64,000 nt of DNA from assembly GCA_013298025.1 (NCBI GenBank), contig JAAFJE010000010.1, positions 62,001-126,000 on the forward strand, read 5' to 3'. Every line of letters begins with the position of its first letter. Positions within the stretch are counted from its first letter, which is position 1. Both the position numbers and the translations under genes were made by a program. This DNA is from Cytophagales bacterium (GTDB lineage Bacteria; Bacteroidota; Bacteroidia; Cytophagales; Spirosomataceae). The notes under the pieces are model-generated. The model was given only the letters and a program-made list of their open reading frames with translations, did not search any database and was not told the origin of the DNA. This document shows, piece after piece, positions 37,807 through 48,100 of the stretch.

Positions 37807-39771
37807 TTGTTAAACATAGACCTCTGTCATATTATCAGCTCAACTATTTTTAAAAAGTGCATCCGTTATATTTTTTTTGTAGGGATAATTTGCTTTTCAA
37901 TCTTATCACCAAAAGCTGAAAATAAAATTCACCCCTTAAAAAATACACCGAATGTACCCCGTCAAACATTGCTCAAAAAAGACCCTCTCAATCGGGTTGT
38001 GTTGCTTGACCCCGTTCAACGAAGACAAAAAACAATCACTTACATTATTTTAGGTGCTTTGGTGATTGTGATTATTCTGGGAGGTTTAACTTTACTCTCG
38101 CTACAAGAAAAGCAAATTGCCAATGTTGATTTACAAGATAAAAATGAAGAAATTCTCCAACAGCGAAATCAGATTCAGGCAATGGCTGAAAAAGCGGAGG
38201 AAGCCACACAAGCAAAACTAAAGTTTTTTACCAATATTTCCCATGAATTTCGTACTCCTCTTACATTAATTTTAGGCCCAACCGAAGAATGGCTTGCCAA
38301 AAACTCGGGGGTAAGTCATGAACTTAGAAATGATTTATTACTTATTCAGTCTAATGCCAACCGTTTGCTTCGTTTGGTGAATCAACTATTGGATTTCCGC
38401 AAAATTGAAAACGGAAGTATGGAATTGCGTGCCACCCAAAATGAACTAATCAGTTTTGTAAAAAGCCTTTCAAAATCTTTTGAACGATTGGCAAAAAGTA
38501 GAAATATTCAATTTGAAGTATTTAGTAATGTCGATTCCGTCAACTGCTGGTTTGATGTTGACAAGCTCGATAAAGTCATTTTTAATTTACTTTCTAATGC
38601 GTTTAAATTCACCGCCGACAACGGTAAGATAAGTATTCAGATTATCAACGAGTCCATTGATAATTGTGTACGCATTATTGTGGAAGACAATGGCAGAGGA
38701 ATGAATCCTTCGGATTTAGACCGAATTTTTGACCGCTTTTTTCAGGTTGATAATTTTAATGACGTTGGGAGTGGCTTAGGCTTGGCTCTTTCTAAAGAGT
38801 TGATACTATTGCACAAGGGAGAAATCAGCGTACAAAGTGAAAAATGGAAAGGCACACGTTTTGAAGTAACACTACCATTTGGTAATGAGCATCTTATGGA
38901 AAGTCAATTAGCAAAAAAACAAGCAGAACGTTTTTTTGTACATGACTATTTGCCCTATGAAATTATTCCCAAAGAAAAGGATAAAACCGTTGTTTTGGAT
39001 AAAAAACACACCATACTCATCATTGAAGACAACGCCGAAGTACGCACATTTTTAAGTTCACGCCTTGGCAATGAGTATGAATTATTTGAAGAAATTAATG
39101 GCAATTTAGGTTTGAGTAAAGCATTCGACATCGTACCTGATTTAATTATCTGCGATGTAATGCTACCTGGCAAAGACGGCTTTGATATTACGCAAAAATT
39201 AAAATTAGATTTCAGAACATCCCATATTCCTGTGATTTTATTAACCGCATTGTCGTCGATTGAGCAACAAATTGAAGGAACGCAGAAAGGAGCGGATGCT
39301 TATTTTTGTAAACCTTTCAATATGGCTTTGCTTCGTGAGCGGATAAAAACGTTATTGAGAAATAGACAAATTTTGAGAGAACGTTACATCAGCGAAATAG
39401 ATAAAGTGGTGTACGACACCAGCGAAAACACATTAGATAAAAAGTTTGTCAACGATTTTGTTGCAATGATGGAAAGTAATTTTCACAAAAGCGACTTTCA
39501 AGTAAATGATATGTGTAAAGAAATGGGCGTTTCAAGAGTACAGCTTTACAGAAAGGTAAAAGCCCTGCTCAATTGTAGTGTAAATGATTATTTGCAGGAT
39601 GTACGATTGAAAAAAGCTCGTTACTTGCTTCGCCAGACGAATGAACCCATTCAAGATATTGCTTTGAAAGTAGGTTTTACTTCACAGGGGTATTTTGCCT
39701 CCTCATTCAAAGCAAAGTTTCAGATTACGCCCACCGAGTATAGAAATAATATGCCAACCCAACCACTGTAA
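37807..39771 (+). CDS. Hybrid histidine kinase / AraC regulator lacking a sensor domain
   Basis: A hybrid two-component protein of 654 residues in place of the usual 1300 or so. Order: N-terminal hydrophobic segment (about 17-34), a 40-residue extracytoplasmic stretch, a second helix (about 77-98), a coiled linker, HisKA with His146 in FFTNISHEFRTPL, the ATPase domain (NLLSNAFKF, DNGRGM, GSGLGLALSKEL), a receiver domain with Asp450 in ICDVMLPGKDG, and an AraC-type DNA-binding domain (VSRVQLYRKVKAL, VGFTSQGYFASSFK). The beta-propeller or sugar-binding sensor of normal HTCS proteins is missing. The start is TTG; no ATG is available. The FucP-like gene follows 27 bases later. Confidence 0.88.
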   Translation: MLNIDLCHIISSTIFKKCIRYIFFVGIICFSILSPKAENKIHPLKNTPNVPRQTLLKKDPLNRVVLLDPVQRRQKTITYIILGALVIVIILGGLTLLSLQEKQIANVDLQDKNEEILQQRNQIQAMAEKAEEATQAKLKFFTNISHEFRTPLTLILGPTEEWLAKNSGVSHELRNDLLLIQSNANRLLRLVNQLLDFRKIENGSMELRATQNELISFVKSLSKSFERLAKSRNIQFEVFSNVDSVNCWFDVDKLDKVIFNLLSNAFKFTADNGKISIQIINESIDNCVRIIVEDNGRGMNPSDLDRIFDRFFQVDNFNDVGSGLGLALSKELILLHKGEISVQSEKWKGTRFEVTLPFGNEHLMESQLAKKQAERFFVHDYLPYEIIPKEKDKTVVLDKKHTILIIEDNAEVRTFLSSRLGNEYELFEEINGNLGLSKAFDIVPDLIICDVMLPGKDGFDITQKLKLDFRTSHIPVILLTALSSIEQQIEGTQKGADAYFCKPFNMALLRERIKTLLRNRQILRERYISEIDKVVYDTSENTLDKKFVNDFVAMMESNFHKSDFQVNDMCKEMGVSRVQLYRKVKALLNCSVNDYLQDVRLKKARYLLRQTNEPIQDIALKVGFTSQGYFASSFKAKFQITPTEYRNNMPTQPL

Positions 39772-39798
39772 ACTATCGTTCGTGATAATTTTTAAGCA

Positions 39799-41073
39799 AT
39801 GGAAAACCACTTACAGACAACCATAGATACAAAGCAATCTAAATTGATTCCTCAAATATTACTAACTGGTTTATTTTTACTTTGGGGCTGTGCCAGCGGA
39901 CTCAATTATTTATTGATGAGCCAATGCCAACAGGTATTTCGCTTATCGAGCTTTCAAACAAGTTTTGTACAGACCTTTTTTTACTTTGGTTATTTTTCTA
40001 TGGCTTTGCCTGCTGGTTTGCTGATGCAGCGATACAGTTTTAAGGCGGGAATTATTCTGGGTTTATTGCTTTCGGGTGTGGGAGCATTTTTATTTTATCC
40101 TGCGGCTGATATTCAAGAATATGGTTTCTTTTTGGTTGTAGTTTTTATTATTTCAAGTGGATTGGCTTTTTTAGAAACAGCAGCCAATTTGTACATCATT
40201 GCCCTCGGAAGTGCTGAAAATGCCAGTTTTAGGCTACTTTTCACACAATCCTTCAATCCCATTGGTTTCATTTCTATTTTAATCATCACCAATGAATTAT
40301 CCATTATGCCAAGCCAACATTTTAATTTATCGGCTATTCAGATGGATGATTTTTCTCGTTTATATCTGCAAGACATTTTGCTTCCATATATTATTGTTGG
40401 CATTGTGGTAGTTATTTGGGCTTTACTGATGTTTCTTGCTAAATTTCCGAGTGTGAAAGAAGAATTAGTAAAAACCAAAAATCCTCTAAAACTTAAAGTA
40501 ATCCTTCGTAAACATTCTTTACGGTACTCAATAATTGCACAATTTTTCTATATGGGAGCTCAAGTGGGTATTTGGAATTACTTCGCTCAACATTCAAGCA
40601 ACAACGTTGATTTACTAAGTTCAAAAGCTTATTTAATCAATGCCTTGCTCCTGTTCACCATAGGAAGATTTATCAGCAGCGTACTGTCGAGATACATTAT
40701 GATAGAAAAAATTCTATTTTCCTCGGCATTGATGAATGTAATTTTATGTGGCATTGCCATTTCTTTTGATAATCAGATTGGCTTAAATGCACTGATGGCT
40801 ACAAGCTTTTTTATGGCGGCGATGTTTCCCGGAATTTTTGTATTAGGCGTAAGAGATTTCAAGGAAAATAGCAAGTTAGCGGGTGGACTTATTGTGATGG
40901 GAATGATTGGAGGCGTGTTTTTAGCAGTTTTGATGAACCAATTTTCAGAAAAATATTCTCTTCGGTATTCGTTTGGTTTACCCATGTTTTACTTTACCGT
41001 AATTCTGATTTATGCTTGGTATTTTATCAAAAAAAATAACGCTGACTTACAAGAAGCCAGCGTTAAGGCATAA
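39799..41073 (+). CDS. FucP-like MFS protein with altered proton-coupling Asp (putative sensor)
   Basis: A 12-helix MFS protein (424 residues) of the L-fucose:H+ symporter family. The helix 1 motif NLND of FucP, whose Asp takes part in proton coupling (D46 in E. coli FucP), reads GLNYLLM here, so Asp is replaced by Tyr37. The second acidic residue (E135 in FucP) is kept as Glu126 in LAFLETAAN, and SFNPIG is kept. This differs from the intact paralogue 0.9 kb away on the other strand. It is 27 bases downstream of the sensor-less kinase and probably co-transcribed. A transporter role is possible; a UhpC-like receptor role is my inference. Confidence 0.85.
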   Translation: MENHLQTTIDTKQSKLIPQILLTGLFLLWGCASGLNYLLMSQCQQVFRLSSFQTSFVQTFFYFGYFSMALPAGLLMQRYSFKAGIILGLLLSGVGAFLFYPAADIQEYGFFLVVVFIISSGLAFLETAANLYIIALGSAENASFRLLFTQSFNPIGFISILIITNELSIMPSQHFNLSAIQMDDFSRLYLQDILLPYIIVGIVVVIWALLMFLAKFPSVKEELVKTKNPLKLKVILRKHSLRYSIIAQFFYMGAQVGIWNYFAQHSSNNVDLLSSKAYLINALLLFTIGRFISSVLSRYIMIEKILFSSALMNVILCGIAISFDNQIGLNALMATSFFMAAMFPGIFVLGVRDFKENSKLAGGLIVMGMIGGVFLAVLMNQFSEKYSLRYSFGLPMFYFTVILIYAWYFIKKNNADLQEASVKA

Positions 41074-41093
41074 ATTAGTCGAACTCAGTAATA

Positions 41094-41939
41094 TTATAAC
41101 CCTGCTTTAACAGACATTTCTCGCATAAATTGTAGCGATTCTTTTGCCAATTCTTCACAAGAATAAGTTGATTTTCGCCATAAAGACGTAGGTGCAACTA
41201 ATTCTTGTACTTCCGAAGAAAAAGATTCAAGTACTAATGAACCTTGATAATTGACGGCTGCCAAGGCTTTGAAAAAACTTTCCCAATCAATATTATCTTT
41301 TCCTAAAATACCTCTATCGCTTGCCGCTGCGTGTACATGTTTCAATAAATTTCCTGCTTGTAGCACAGGAGTACTCATATTCGACTCTTCGATATTGGCA
41401 TGAAAAGTGTCAATTTGTACGCCCACATTATCAAGACCAATCAAAGAAACAATTTCCACTACCTCAGCCACAGAAGTAAGCAAATAGGTTTCATAACGGT
41501 TGATGGGTTCAAGAGCTAAAGAAATACCTTTGCTTTGGGCAACAGTAGCTACTTCTCCAATTACATCTACAATTACGTTTGTTTCTGCGGTGGTTCTTGG
41601 AGCTTTGGTAAAAACACCAATGCCTGTGTAGAGTACCCCAGCCAAAAGATTTACTTCTAATTCTTCTAAAACATCAAGAGCATTGAGCAATAAAGCTTTC
41701 GCTTTTTCAGGATAAAAAGGCAAATGATGGTCTTGAGGAAGAATTAATGAACAATTCAAAGAAATTCCGTTTTCTTGAGCCATTTGTTTGGCAGCTTTAG
41801 CCTCAAAATTGGCTAAATTGGGTAAAAGGATTTCTACCACATCGTAGCCAATTTTTGAAGCTTGCTCAATGGCAAACTTCCCTCCTTCCGTTGTCCATGT
41901 CGGAATCCATGTTAATATTGATGCTCCGAATTTTACCAT
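41094..41939 (-). CDS. D-psicose/D-tagatose 3-epimerase-like sugar isomerase
   Basis: A 281-residue TIM-barrel enzyme of the AP-endonuclease-2 superfamily resembling ketose 3-epimerases, which interconvert D-fructose with D-psicose or D-tagatose with D-sorbose using Mn2+ or Co2+. The metal site is intact: Glu144 in LEPINRYE, Asp177 and His180 in VQIDTFHAN, His203 in HVHA, and Glu238 in LVLESF, all with the spacing of the characterised epimerases; Arg209 follows. It is last in the minus-strand run kinase-susC-susD-fucP-epimerase (16 bases after fucP). Exact ketose is not predictable. Confidence 0.85.
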   Translation of the reverse strand: MVKFGASILTWIPTWTTEGGKFAIEQASKIGYDVVEILLPNLANFEAKAAKQMAQENGISLNCSLILPQDHHLPFYPEKAKALLLNALDVLEELEVNLLAGVLYTGIGVFTKAPRTTAETNVIVDVIGEVATVAQSKGISLALEPINRYETYLLTSVAEVVEIVSLIGLDNVGVQIDTFHANIEESNMSTPVLQAGNLLKHVHAAASDRGILGKDNIDWESFFKALAAVNYQGSLVLESFSSEVQELVAPTSLWRKSTYSCEELAKESLQFMREMSVKAGL

Positions 41940-41955
41940 AATTAGTTTGAAAAAA

Positions 41956-43239
41956 TTATTTTTTATATCCTACAAAAGCATAATAAGCCACTGATACAAA
42001 GCACAATAAGGGAACTATTTCGGCAATTGCAATTCCCATTTTATCGGAAACTAAGCCCATCAAAGCAGTTAGCACCGCTCCGCCAATAATAGCCATTACT
42101 AATAAAGATGCTCCGATTTTTGTACCTTCGCCCAAACCATCTAAACCCAACGAAAAAACTGTTGGGAACATAATCGACATAAAGAAACTGGTAACAACCA
42201 ATGTCCAAATGCCAAACATCGAAGGAAATAGCATGGCAAGCGATACTAAAACTACACAAATGAGTGCATAAATACCCATCAAAACATTGGCTTTAACGTA
42301 TTTTAACAATGCTGTTCCGCCAAAACGACCACCCATAAATACGACTAAGGAGTAAGTTAGGTAAGAAGCTGCTTCTTTTTCAGACATATTTGGCACGGCG
42401 TTTTGTGCATAACGAATCAAATAACTCCAAATCCCTACTTGAGCACCCACATAAAAAAACTGTGTAATGACGGCTAAACGAAAATGCTTTATTCTTAGAA
42501 GGGACAAAATGGAAACTGGTTCAGATACTGCGTCCTCCTCTGCTTCGACTTTGGGGAATTGAGTGAGCGAGATAAGTACCACAAACAGTATCACAACAAT
42601 ACCAATCAACAAATAAGGTGTTTGTACTGCGGTAGCTTCGCTGGCATAATATTTTGTTAGTTCTTCTGATGAAAGCTTCGCCAATTCTTCTTTGGTGTAT
42701 TCTACCCCTGAAAAAATAAATTGTTGTCCAATCAATATTCCCGTAATTGACCCAATTGGGTTGAATGACTGAGCTAAGTTTAAACGAAAAGCAGAAGTTT
42801 CAGGATTGCCCAAAGCAGCTACAAATGGATTGGCAGCAGTTTCCAAAAATGCAAGCCCTGCGGCAATCACAAAAAGTGCCATCAAAAAGAAGGAATACGA
42901 CTGCATTTCTGCGGCTGGATAAAATAAAAATGCTCCCGTTGCATACAACGAAAGTCCAAGTATAATAGCCGTCTTATAACTGTATTTTCGCATAAACAAT
43001 GCCGCAGGAATTGCCAAAACGAAGTATCCAAAATAAAAAGCAGACTGCACCAAACCCGATTGAAAATCGCTTAGTTCAAATGCTTTTTGGAATTGTTTGA
43101 TTAGAATATCATTCAAATTGTTTGCCACTCCCCACATAAAAAACAAACTTGTTACCAATATAAGTGGGACAATGTAAGTAGCCTTGTCGTTGGCATTATC
43201 AGCTAATTTAGCCTTGGAAATGGATGAAATTTGTGCCAT
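41956..43239 (-). CDS. FucP-type sugar:H+ symporter
   Basis: A 427-residue, 12-helix MFS sugar symporter close to E. coli FucP and GluP. The helix 1 motif is WGVANNLNDILIKQF with Asp44 intact, followed by QSAFYFGYF, the cytoplasmic loop RKYSYKTAI, LAFLETAANPF with the conserved Glu, and NLAQSFNPIG. It would carry a sugar released in the periplasm across the inner membrane by proton symport. It lies 85 bases after susD, beyond a hairpin, and 16 before the epimerase. Confidence 0.92.
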   Translation of the reverse strand: MAQISSISKAKLADNANDKATYIVPLILVTSLFFMWGVANNLNDILIKQFQKAFELSDFQSGLVQSAFYFGYFVLAIPAALFMRKYSYKTAIILGLSLYATGAFLFYPAAEMQSYSFFLMALFVIAAGLAFLETAANPFVAALGNPETSAFRLNLAQSFNPIGSITGILIGQQFIFSGVEYTKEELAKLSSEELTKYYASEATAVQTPYLLIGIVVILFVVLISLTQFPKVEAEEDAVSEPVSILSLLRIKHFRLAVITQFFYVGAQVGIWSYLIRYAQNAVPNMSEKEAASYLTYSLVVFMGGRFGGTALLKYVKANVLMGIYALICVVLVSLAMLFPSMFGIWTLVVTSFFMSIMFPTVFSLGLDGLGEGTKIGASLLVMAIIGGAVLTALMGLVSDKMGIAIAEIVPLLCFVSVAYYAFVGYKK

Positions 43240-43252
43240 AATATAAAAGGTG

Positions 43253-43283
43253 AGGCAGCCATTGCCACTCGCAATGGCTGCCT
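43253..43283 (-). promoter_or_regulatory. Strong intercistronic hairpin between susD and fucP
   Basis: AGGCAGCCATTGC (43253-43265) and its complement (43271-43283) form a perfect 13-base stem with a CACTC loop. It lies between the susD stop and fucP start on the minus strand, followed by a short T-run (CACCTTTT). It could stop part of the transcripts or protect the susCD mRNA end, giving lower fucP/epimerase expression. Confidence 0.65.
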
Positions 43284-43324
43284 TCTAATGAAAGTTTACT
43301 GAAAAACAAATGTGTCGAAAAGTA

Positions 43325-45094
43325 TTAGTACCCTGGATTTTGCTTCAAGGTAGGTGTTCCGTTTACGATACTTACATCTATTTGTTCTTGCGGAATAGGA
43401 TAATACTCATGCTTTCCTTTGATAAACTTAGCATTTTTCAACAATGGGCGTTTGGTTCTTTCAACGTCTAAGTACTTATTGATTTCTACGTCTGCTATGC
43501 CCCAACGCACAAGGTCGAAGAAACGATGACCTTCCATCGCAAACTCTAATCTACGCTCGAAACGAACCGCATCACGTGCATACGCCTGTCCTTTGCTGGC
43601 AAAAGTATTGCCTGCCAATTGGTAAGTTTTAATGCTATAATTTGCCGCAGGTGTTCCGTCTGGAAGCGTTACTTTTGAGCCATTCATGGTTCTTGCTCTC
43701 ACTAAATCTACATAGGTTTGAGCTTTATCTAAACTCCCAATTTCTACTTCACATTCTGCCGCCCAAAGTAATACATCGGCATAGCGAATCAAACGGAAGT
43801 TGTTGGCAGAGCCTCTCCAATAGGTAGCAAAATTGGCAACCAATGAACCTTCCTGACGTTTGTAGTACGCATTTTTGATAGGAGTGTAAGGGCCATAAGT
43901 ACCCGACTGGTCACGAATCCAACTTTGACCCGGATGTAAACCCCAGTCTAAATAAGGAATACCACGACGACCTACTGACCAGTCTAAACGAGGGTCAACT
44001 GGTGTTGTTCTATCGGGTGAATAACTTTCAGTACTTTTCAAATATTTCCCTCCGTCTAAATCACTTTTCAAATCACTTGCATTATAAGTACTGAACAATG
44101 GCAAACCATTTGCATCTGTTTTATGAGCGTTCACCAAGTTTTGAGATGGCTGATGAAAACCACAACAACCAGACGGAGCTCCACTGTTGGCAAATGGGAA
44201 AGCCAAAGCTTCTGAAAATCCTCCATTTTGTCCTTCGGTTGCACCATCATTTACAGAATACTGAATTTCAAAAATAGATTCTGTATTGTTGTTGGTTTCA
44301 GCATTGAAGTTATCACTGTAGTTTTTAGCCAATGAAAACTGTCCGCTTTGAATAATTCCATTCAATAAGGGTAATGCTTCGCTGTATTTATTTTGAAACA
44401 TTTTTGCCTTCGCCAAGTAAGCTTGAGCCGCCCATTTGGTAGCTCTACCTACATCGGCTTGTTTGGTTGGTAAGTTATCCGCCGCAAATTTGAAGTCTGC
44501 CTCAATATTCGGCCAAATATTCGTAGTATTTGGTACACGTGGGTCTGTTACATTTTCATCAACGAAAGGCACATTATTCCACATTTTCTTTGCTTCAAAA
44601 TGATAATGACCTCGCAAGAATCGAGCTTCTGCCTCTATTGTTTTTGCTTTTTCAGCAGAAATGGCATTGTTCTTTTTGGCTAAAGCTAAAGCACGCAAAG
44701 TATTATTACAACGATTGACTCCTTCGTAAGTATGCCACCATTTTCCTCTTACAAATTCATTGGCAGAGGTAGCCGTAAAGTCTTCAATCATGTTTCCTTG
44801 CGACTGGTCGCCGGGGTCAGAACCTTTGTGCGAATCACCAGCGGCAACACTTCCATAAATCCAGTTGGAAGGAGCAGCGTGCCAAGGGAACGATTTTGTA
44901 TAAGAAAAAGGATGTTCTAAGTATCCATCTATGGCGGCATAAGCACCTGTTAATAAACCAGAAACGCCTTTTTCAGTCGCCAAACTTTCAGCAGATAATG
45001 AGCCTTGAGGCTTCATTTCATCGAGGTAATTACTACAAGATGATACGCCTATCAAAGTAGCAATGGTAAATATTGAAACAAGTATTTTTTTCAT
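43325..45094 (-). CDS. SusD/RagB family outer-membrane sugar-binding lipoprotein
   Basis: A 589-residue surface lipoprotein that binds the nutrient over its SusC partner. Lipid signal MKKILVSIFTIATLIGVSSC (Cys20), then an N-terminal SusD domain with TPR helices (LRGHYHFEAKKMW, AQAYLAKAKMF) and the C-terminal RagB domain with LRYADVLLWAAE-like (here IRYADVLLWAAECEV) and FAMEGHRFFDLVRWG, then a last YPIPQEQ motif. Located 83 bases after susC. The ligand is unknown; no glycoside hydrolase accompanies it. Confidence 0.95.
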   Translation of the reverse strand: MKKILVSIFTIATLIGVSSCSNYLDEMKPQGSLSAESLATEKGVSGLLTGAYAAIDGYLEHPFSYTKSFPWHAAPSNWIYGSVAAGDSHKGSDPGDQSQGNMIEDFTATSANEFVRGKWWHTYEGVNRCNNTLRALALAKKNNAISAEKAKTIEAEARFLRGHYHFEAKKMWNNVPFVDENVTDPRVPNTTNIWPNIEADFKFAADNLPTKQADVGRATKWAAQAYLAKAKMFQNKYSEALPLLNGIIQSGQFSLAKNYSDNFNAETNNNTESIFEIQYSVNDGATEGQNGGFSEALAFPFANSGAPSGCCGFHQPSQNLVNAHKTDANGLPLFSTYNASDLKSDLDGGKYLKSTESYSPDRTTPVDPRLDWSVGRRGIPYLDWGLHPGQSWIRDQSGTYGPYTPIKNAYYKRQEGSLVANFATYWRGSANNFRLIRYADVLLWAAECEVEIGSLDKAQTYVDLVRARTMNGSKVTLPDGTPAANYSIKTYQLAGNTFASKGQAYARDAVRFERRLEFAMEGHRFFDLVRWGIADVEINKYLDVERTKRPLLKNAKFIKGKHEYYPIPQEQIDVSIVNGTPTLKQNPGY

Positions 45095-45177
45095 TTTTAG
45101 TATTTTATTCTAAACGATAGCTGGTAAAAACACGCTGATTTTTACAATTACCGAAATGTTCTGTTAAAAAAATTCGA

Positions 45178-48100
45178 TTAGAAAGTCAAGTTCAAGCCTA
45201 CTAACAAGGTTTTTGATACGGGATAAGAACCTCTGTCAACACCGATGTCCAAGTTGGTAGTGCGAGCATCAGCAGAGGAGAATGAACGCAAACTCAATTC
45301 TGGGTCTAAACCACTATAATTGGTGAAGGTGAATAAGTTTTGTCCTTGCACATATACTCTTAGGCGTTCAAGCCCCAATTTGTTAATAATTGATTTGGGA
45401 AGCGTATAACCGATTTGAAGGTTTTTCAATCGAATATATGAACCGTCTTCTACGAAGTAGCTATTCGTTTCAGTTTCACCATTTGGCGTACCCGATGATA
45501 ATTTTGGAACAGTCGTGTTTGTATTAGATGGAGTCCAAGCATTTAAGATATTTGTACCTTTTCCACTTTGGTAAAATACGCCTGCAAAATCAGTAAAGTA
45601 TTTCGTGAAATTATAAATACTGTTTCCTTGAGAACCTTGTAAGAAAAGGGCTACGTCAAAGCCTTCGTAAGCTAAATTTACATTGAAACCAAAAGTGAAA
45701 TCTGGGTGAGGGCTTCCGATAATGGTACGGTCATTGGCATCAATTTTACCATCTTTGTTCACGTCTTCATACTTGAAACGACCTACACCTGCTTCGCTTG
45801 TAGTGAAATTTTGTGAGGGACTTGCACTTACTTCTGCCGAATTTTGGAAAATACCCAATACTTTGTATCCATAGAAATACGATAGTGGGAATCCTTGTTG
45901 AGTACGAGTTAAACGCTGTTCACGAGCTTGAGCCCCAGCAATTGAGAAAAGAGGATTATCGCCTAATTTATCCACATTGTTTTTGTAGTGCGAAACATTC
46001 AACCCTACATCGTAAGTCAGTTTTCCTACTTTATCACGGTAATTTACCCCTAAATCAAAGCCTTTATTGGTCATTTCACCGATATTGATATAAGGTGGAT
46101 TCGCAAAACCTACGGTGGCAGGTTGCGGTACTTGAACCAACATATCGGTAGTTTTTCGGTTATAAATATCTAATGAAACCGTCATTTTATTTTTCAAGAA
46201 AGCCGCATCAATCCCAAAGTTGGTACTTGTCGTAGTTTCCCATTTTACATTGTCGTTTCCTAAAGTAGCATTGGCAAAACCAGACTGAGAAGAAGTTTTC
46301 GTTCCTTGAATATCGTAATAAGTAGTGTTTACATCAGAACTAAACAAAGTATAAGAAGCATAATCACCCACTTGCTGATTACCCGTTTGTCCAACACCAA
46401 TTCTTACTTTCAAATCATCAAAGATTTTTTTAACAGGTTCAAATTTTGTAAGACGAAGCCCTGCACTTACAGAAGGGAACGTAGCAAAACGATTTGAAGC
46501 ACCGAAGCGAGAAGAACCATCACGACGAACCGTAGCCGATAATAACAAGAAATCGTCATAGTTATAATCAACTTTACCAAACACAGAGAATAAACGGTTG
46601 CCAGTACGTGAGCCATCATTGGCAATACCACTTGCCCCTACGCCTAAAGTACGGTAATCGACATCTTCACTAAAGTAATTGGTACGGCTGGCGTAAAGAT
46701 AAGTTCCTTTTGATTGGATGGCTTCCAAACCCACCAAAGCATTTAATTCTCCTTTGCCAACTTTTCCTGTGTAGGCAACTGTATTAGACCAAGTATAATT
46801 TGAAAGTGTCGTAACGGTTTCGTCTAATTTATTAGAACCCACTACTTCTGCATCTTCATAATTGATAGCGGTGAATTTTGAAGTATGTCCAGCCAAATAG
46901 TCAATACCAATACTTGATTTTGCTGTAATTCCATAGCCTAAATCTAATTCCATAAAGGCATTTCCGAATACTCTCAAACGAGAGTCGTCATTATCTTTAC
47001 CTCTGTTCAAAGCAGCCACAGGGTTTTGAGCATTGTTGAAACCTCCAATGCCACCACCTGCATAACGCCCATCTAAACCATATACTGGTAATACCGAAGG
47101 CATACGAATCGCCATTGTTACGGGGTTTTCAGTATTTTGGTTAGCTACACCTACTTTATTAGAGTAAGATACCGTAAGGTTTTCACCTACACGAATACGT
47201 TTTTTCAAGTTAAAATTTGTATTTACTCGACCTGTAAAACGTTCAAAACCAGTGTTTAATAAAATACCATCTTGTTTGGTATATCCACTTGAGAAAGCAT
47301 AACTCCCTGCTTCTGTTCCACCCGTAACACCTAAAGTATAATTTTGGGTAGGAGCGTTATTGAAAATTTGGTCTAACCAATTTGTCCCCTGCTTACTTAC
47401 AGGAATATTTGGGGTAAAATTATCAGGAATCACAGGACTTGTACCATTGCCAAAATAAGGATGCGAAGGGCTTTGTCCATTGTTTTTCTGAGCCGTCCAC
47501 AACATATCTGCAAATTGTTGTGCCGTTAAAACACCCGGTAATGTTGGTACAATCTGATTGCCCATGAAAGCATCAAATGTCAGTTTTGTTTTACCTGCTT
47601 TGCCTCCTTTTGTGGTAACAATCACAACACCATTCCCTGCACGAGCCCCATAAATTGATGCGGAAGAAGCATCTTTCAATACTTGTACACTCTCTATATC
47701 GTTGGGATTGATGTCGTTCAAACCTGTTTGTGTAGGTACGCCGTCAATCACGTACAAAGGTTCGTTGTCGCCCACCGTACCAAAACCACGAATACGCACC
47801 ATTGTTCCACCACCAGGACCGCCTTCCTGAGCAACAGTTACCCCTGCAATACGCCCTTGCAAAGCCTGACTCACACCAGTCGATGGCACAGCCAATAAAT
47901 CTTTAGAAGAAATTGTACCAACAGCCCCCGTAATATTTTTCTTTGATTGGGTAGAATAACCTGTTACGATGACTTCCGATAAGGTTTTTACTCCTGACAA
48001 ACTGATTGAAATCACTTCTTGACTTCCTACACTTACTTCTTTGGTATCATAGCCAACATAAGACACAACCAGTATATCGGTACTTGAAGCATTTACTGTA

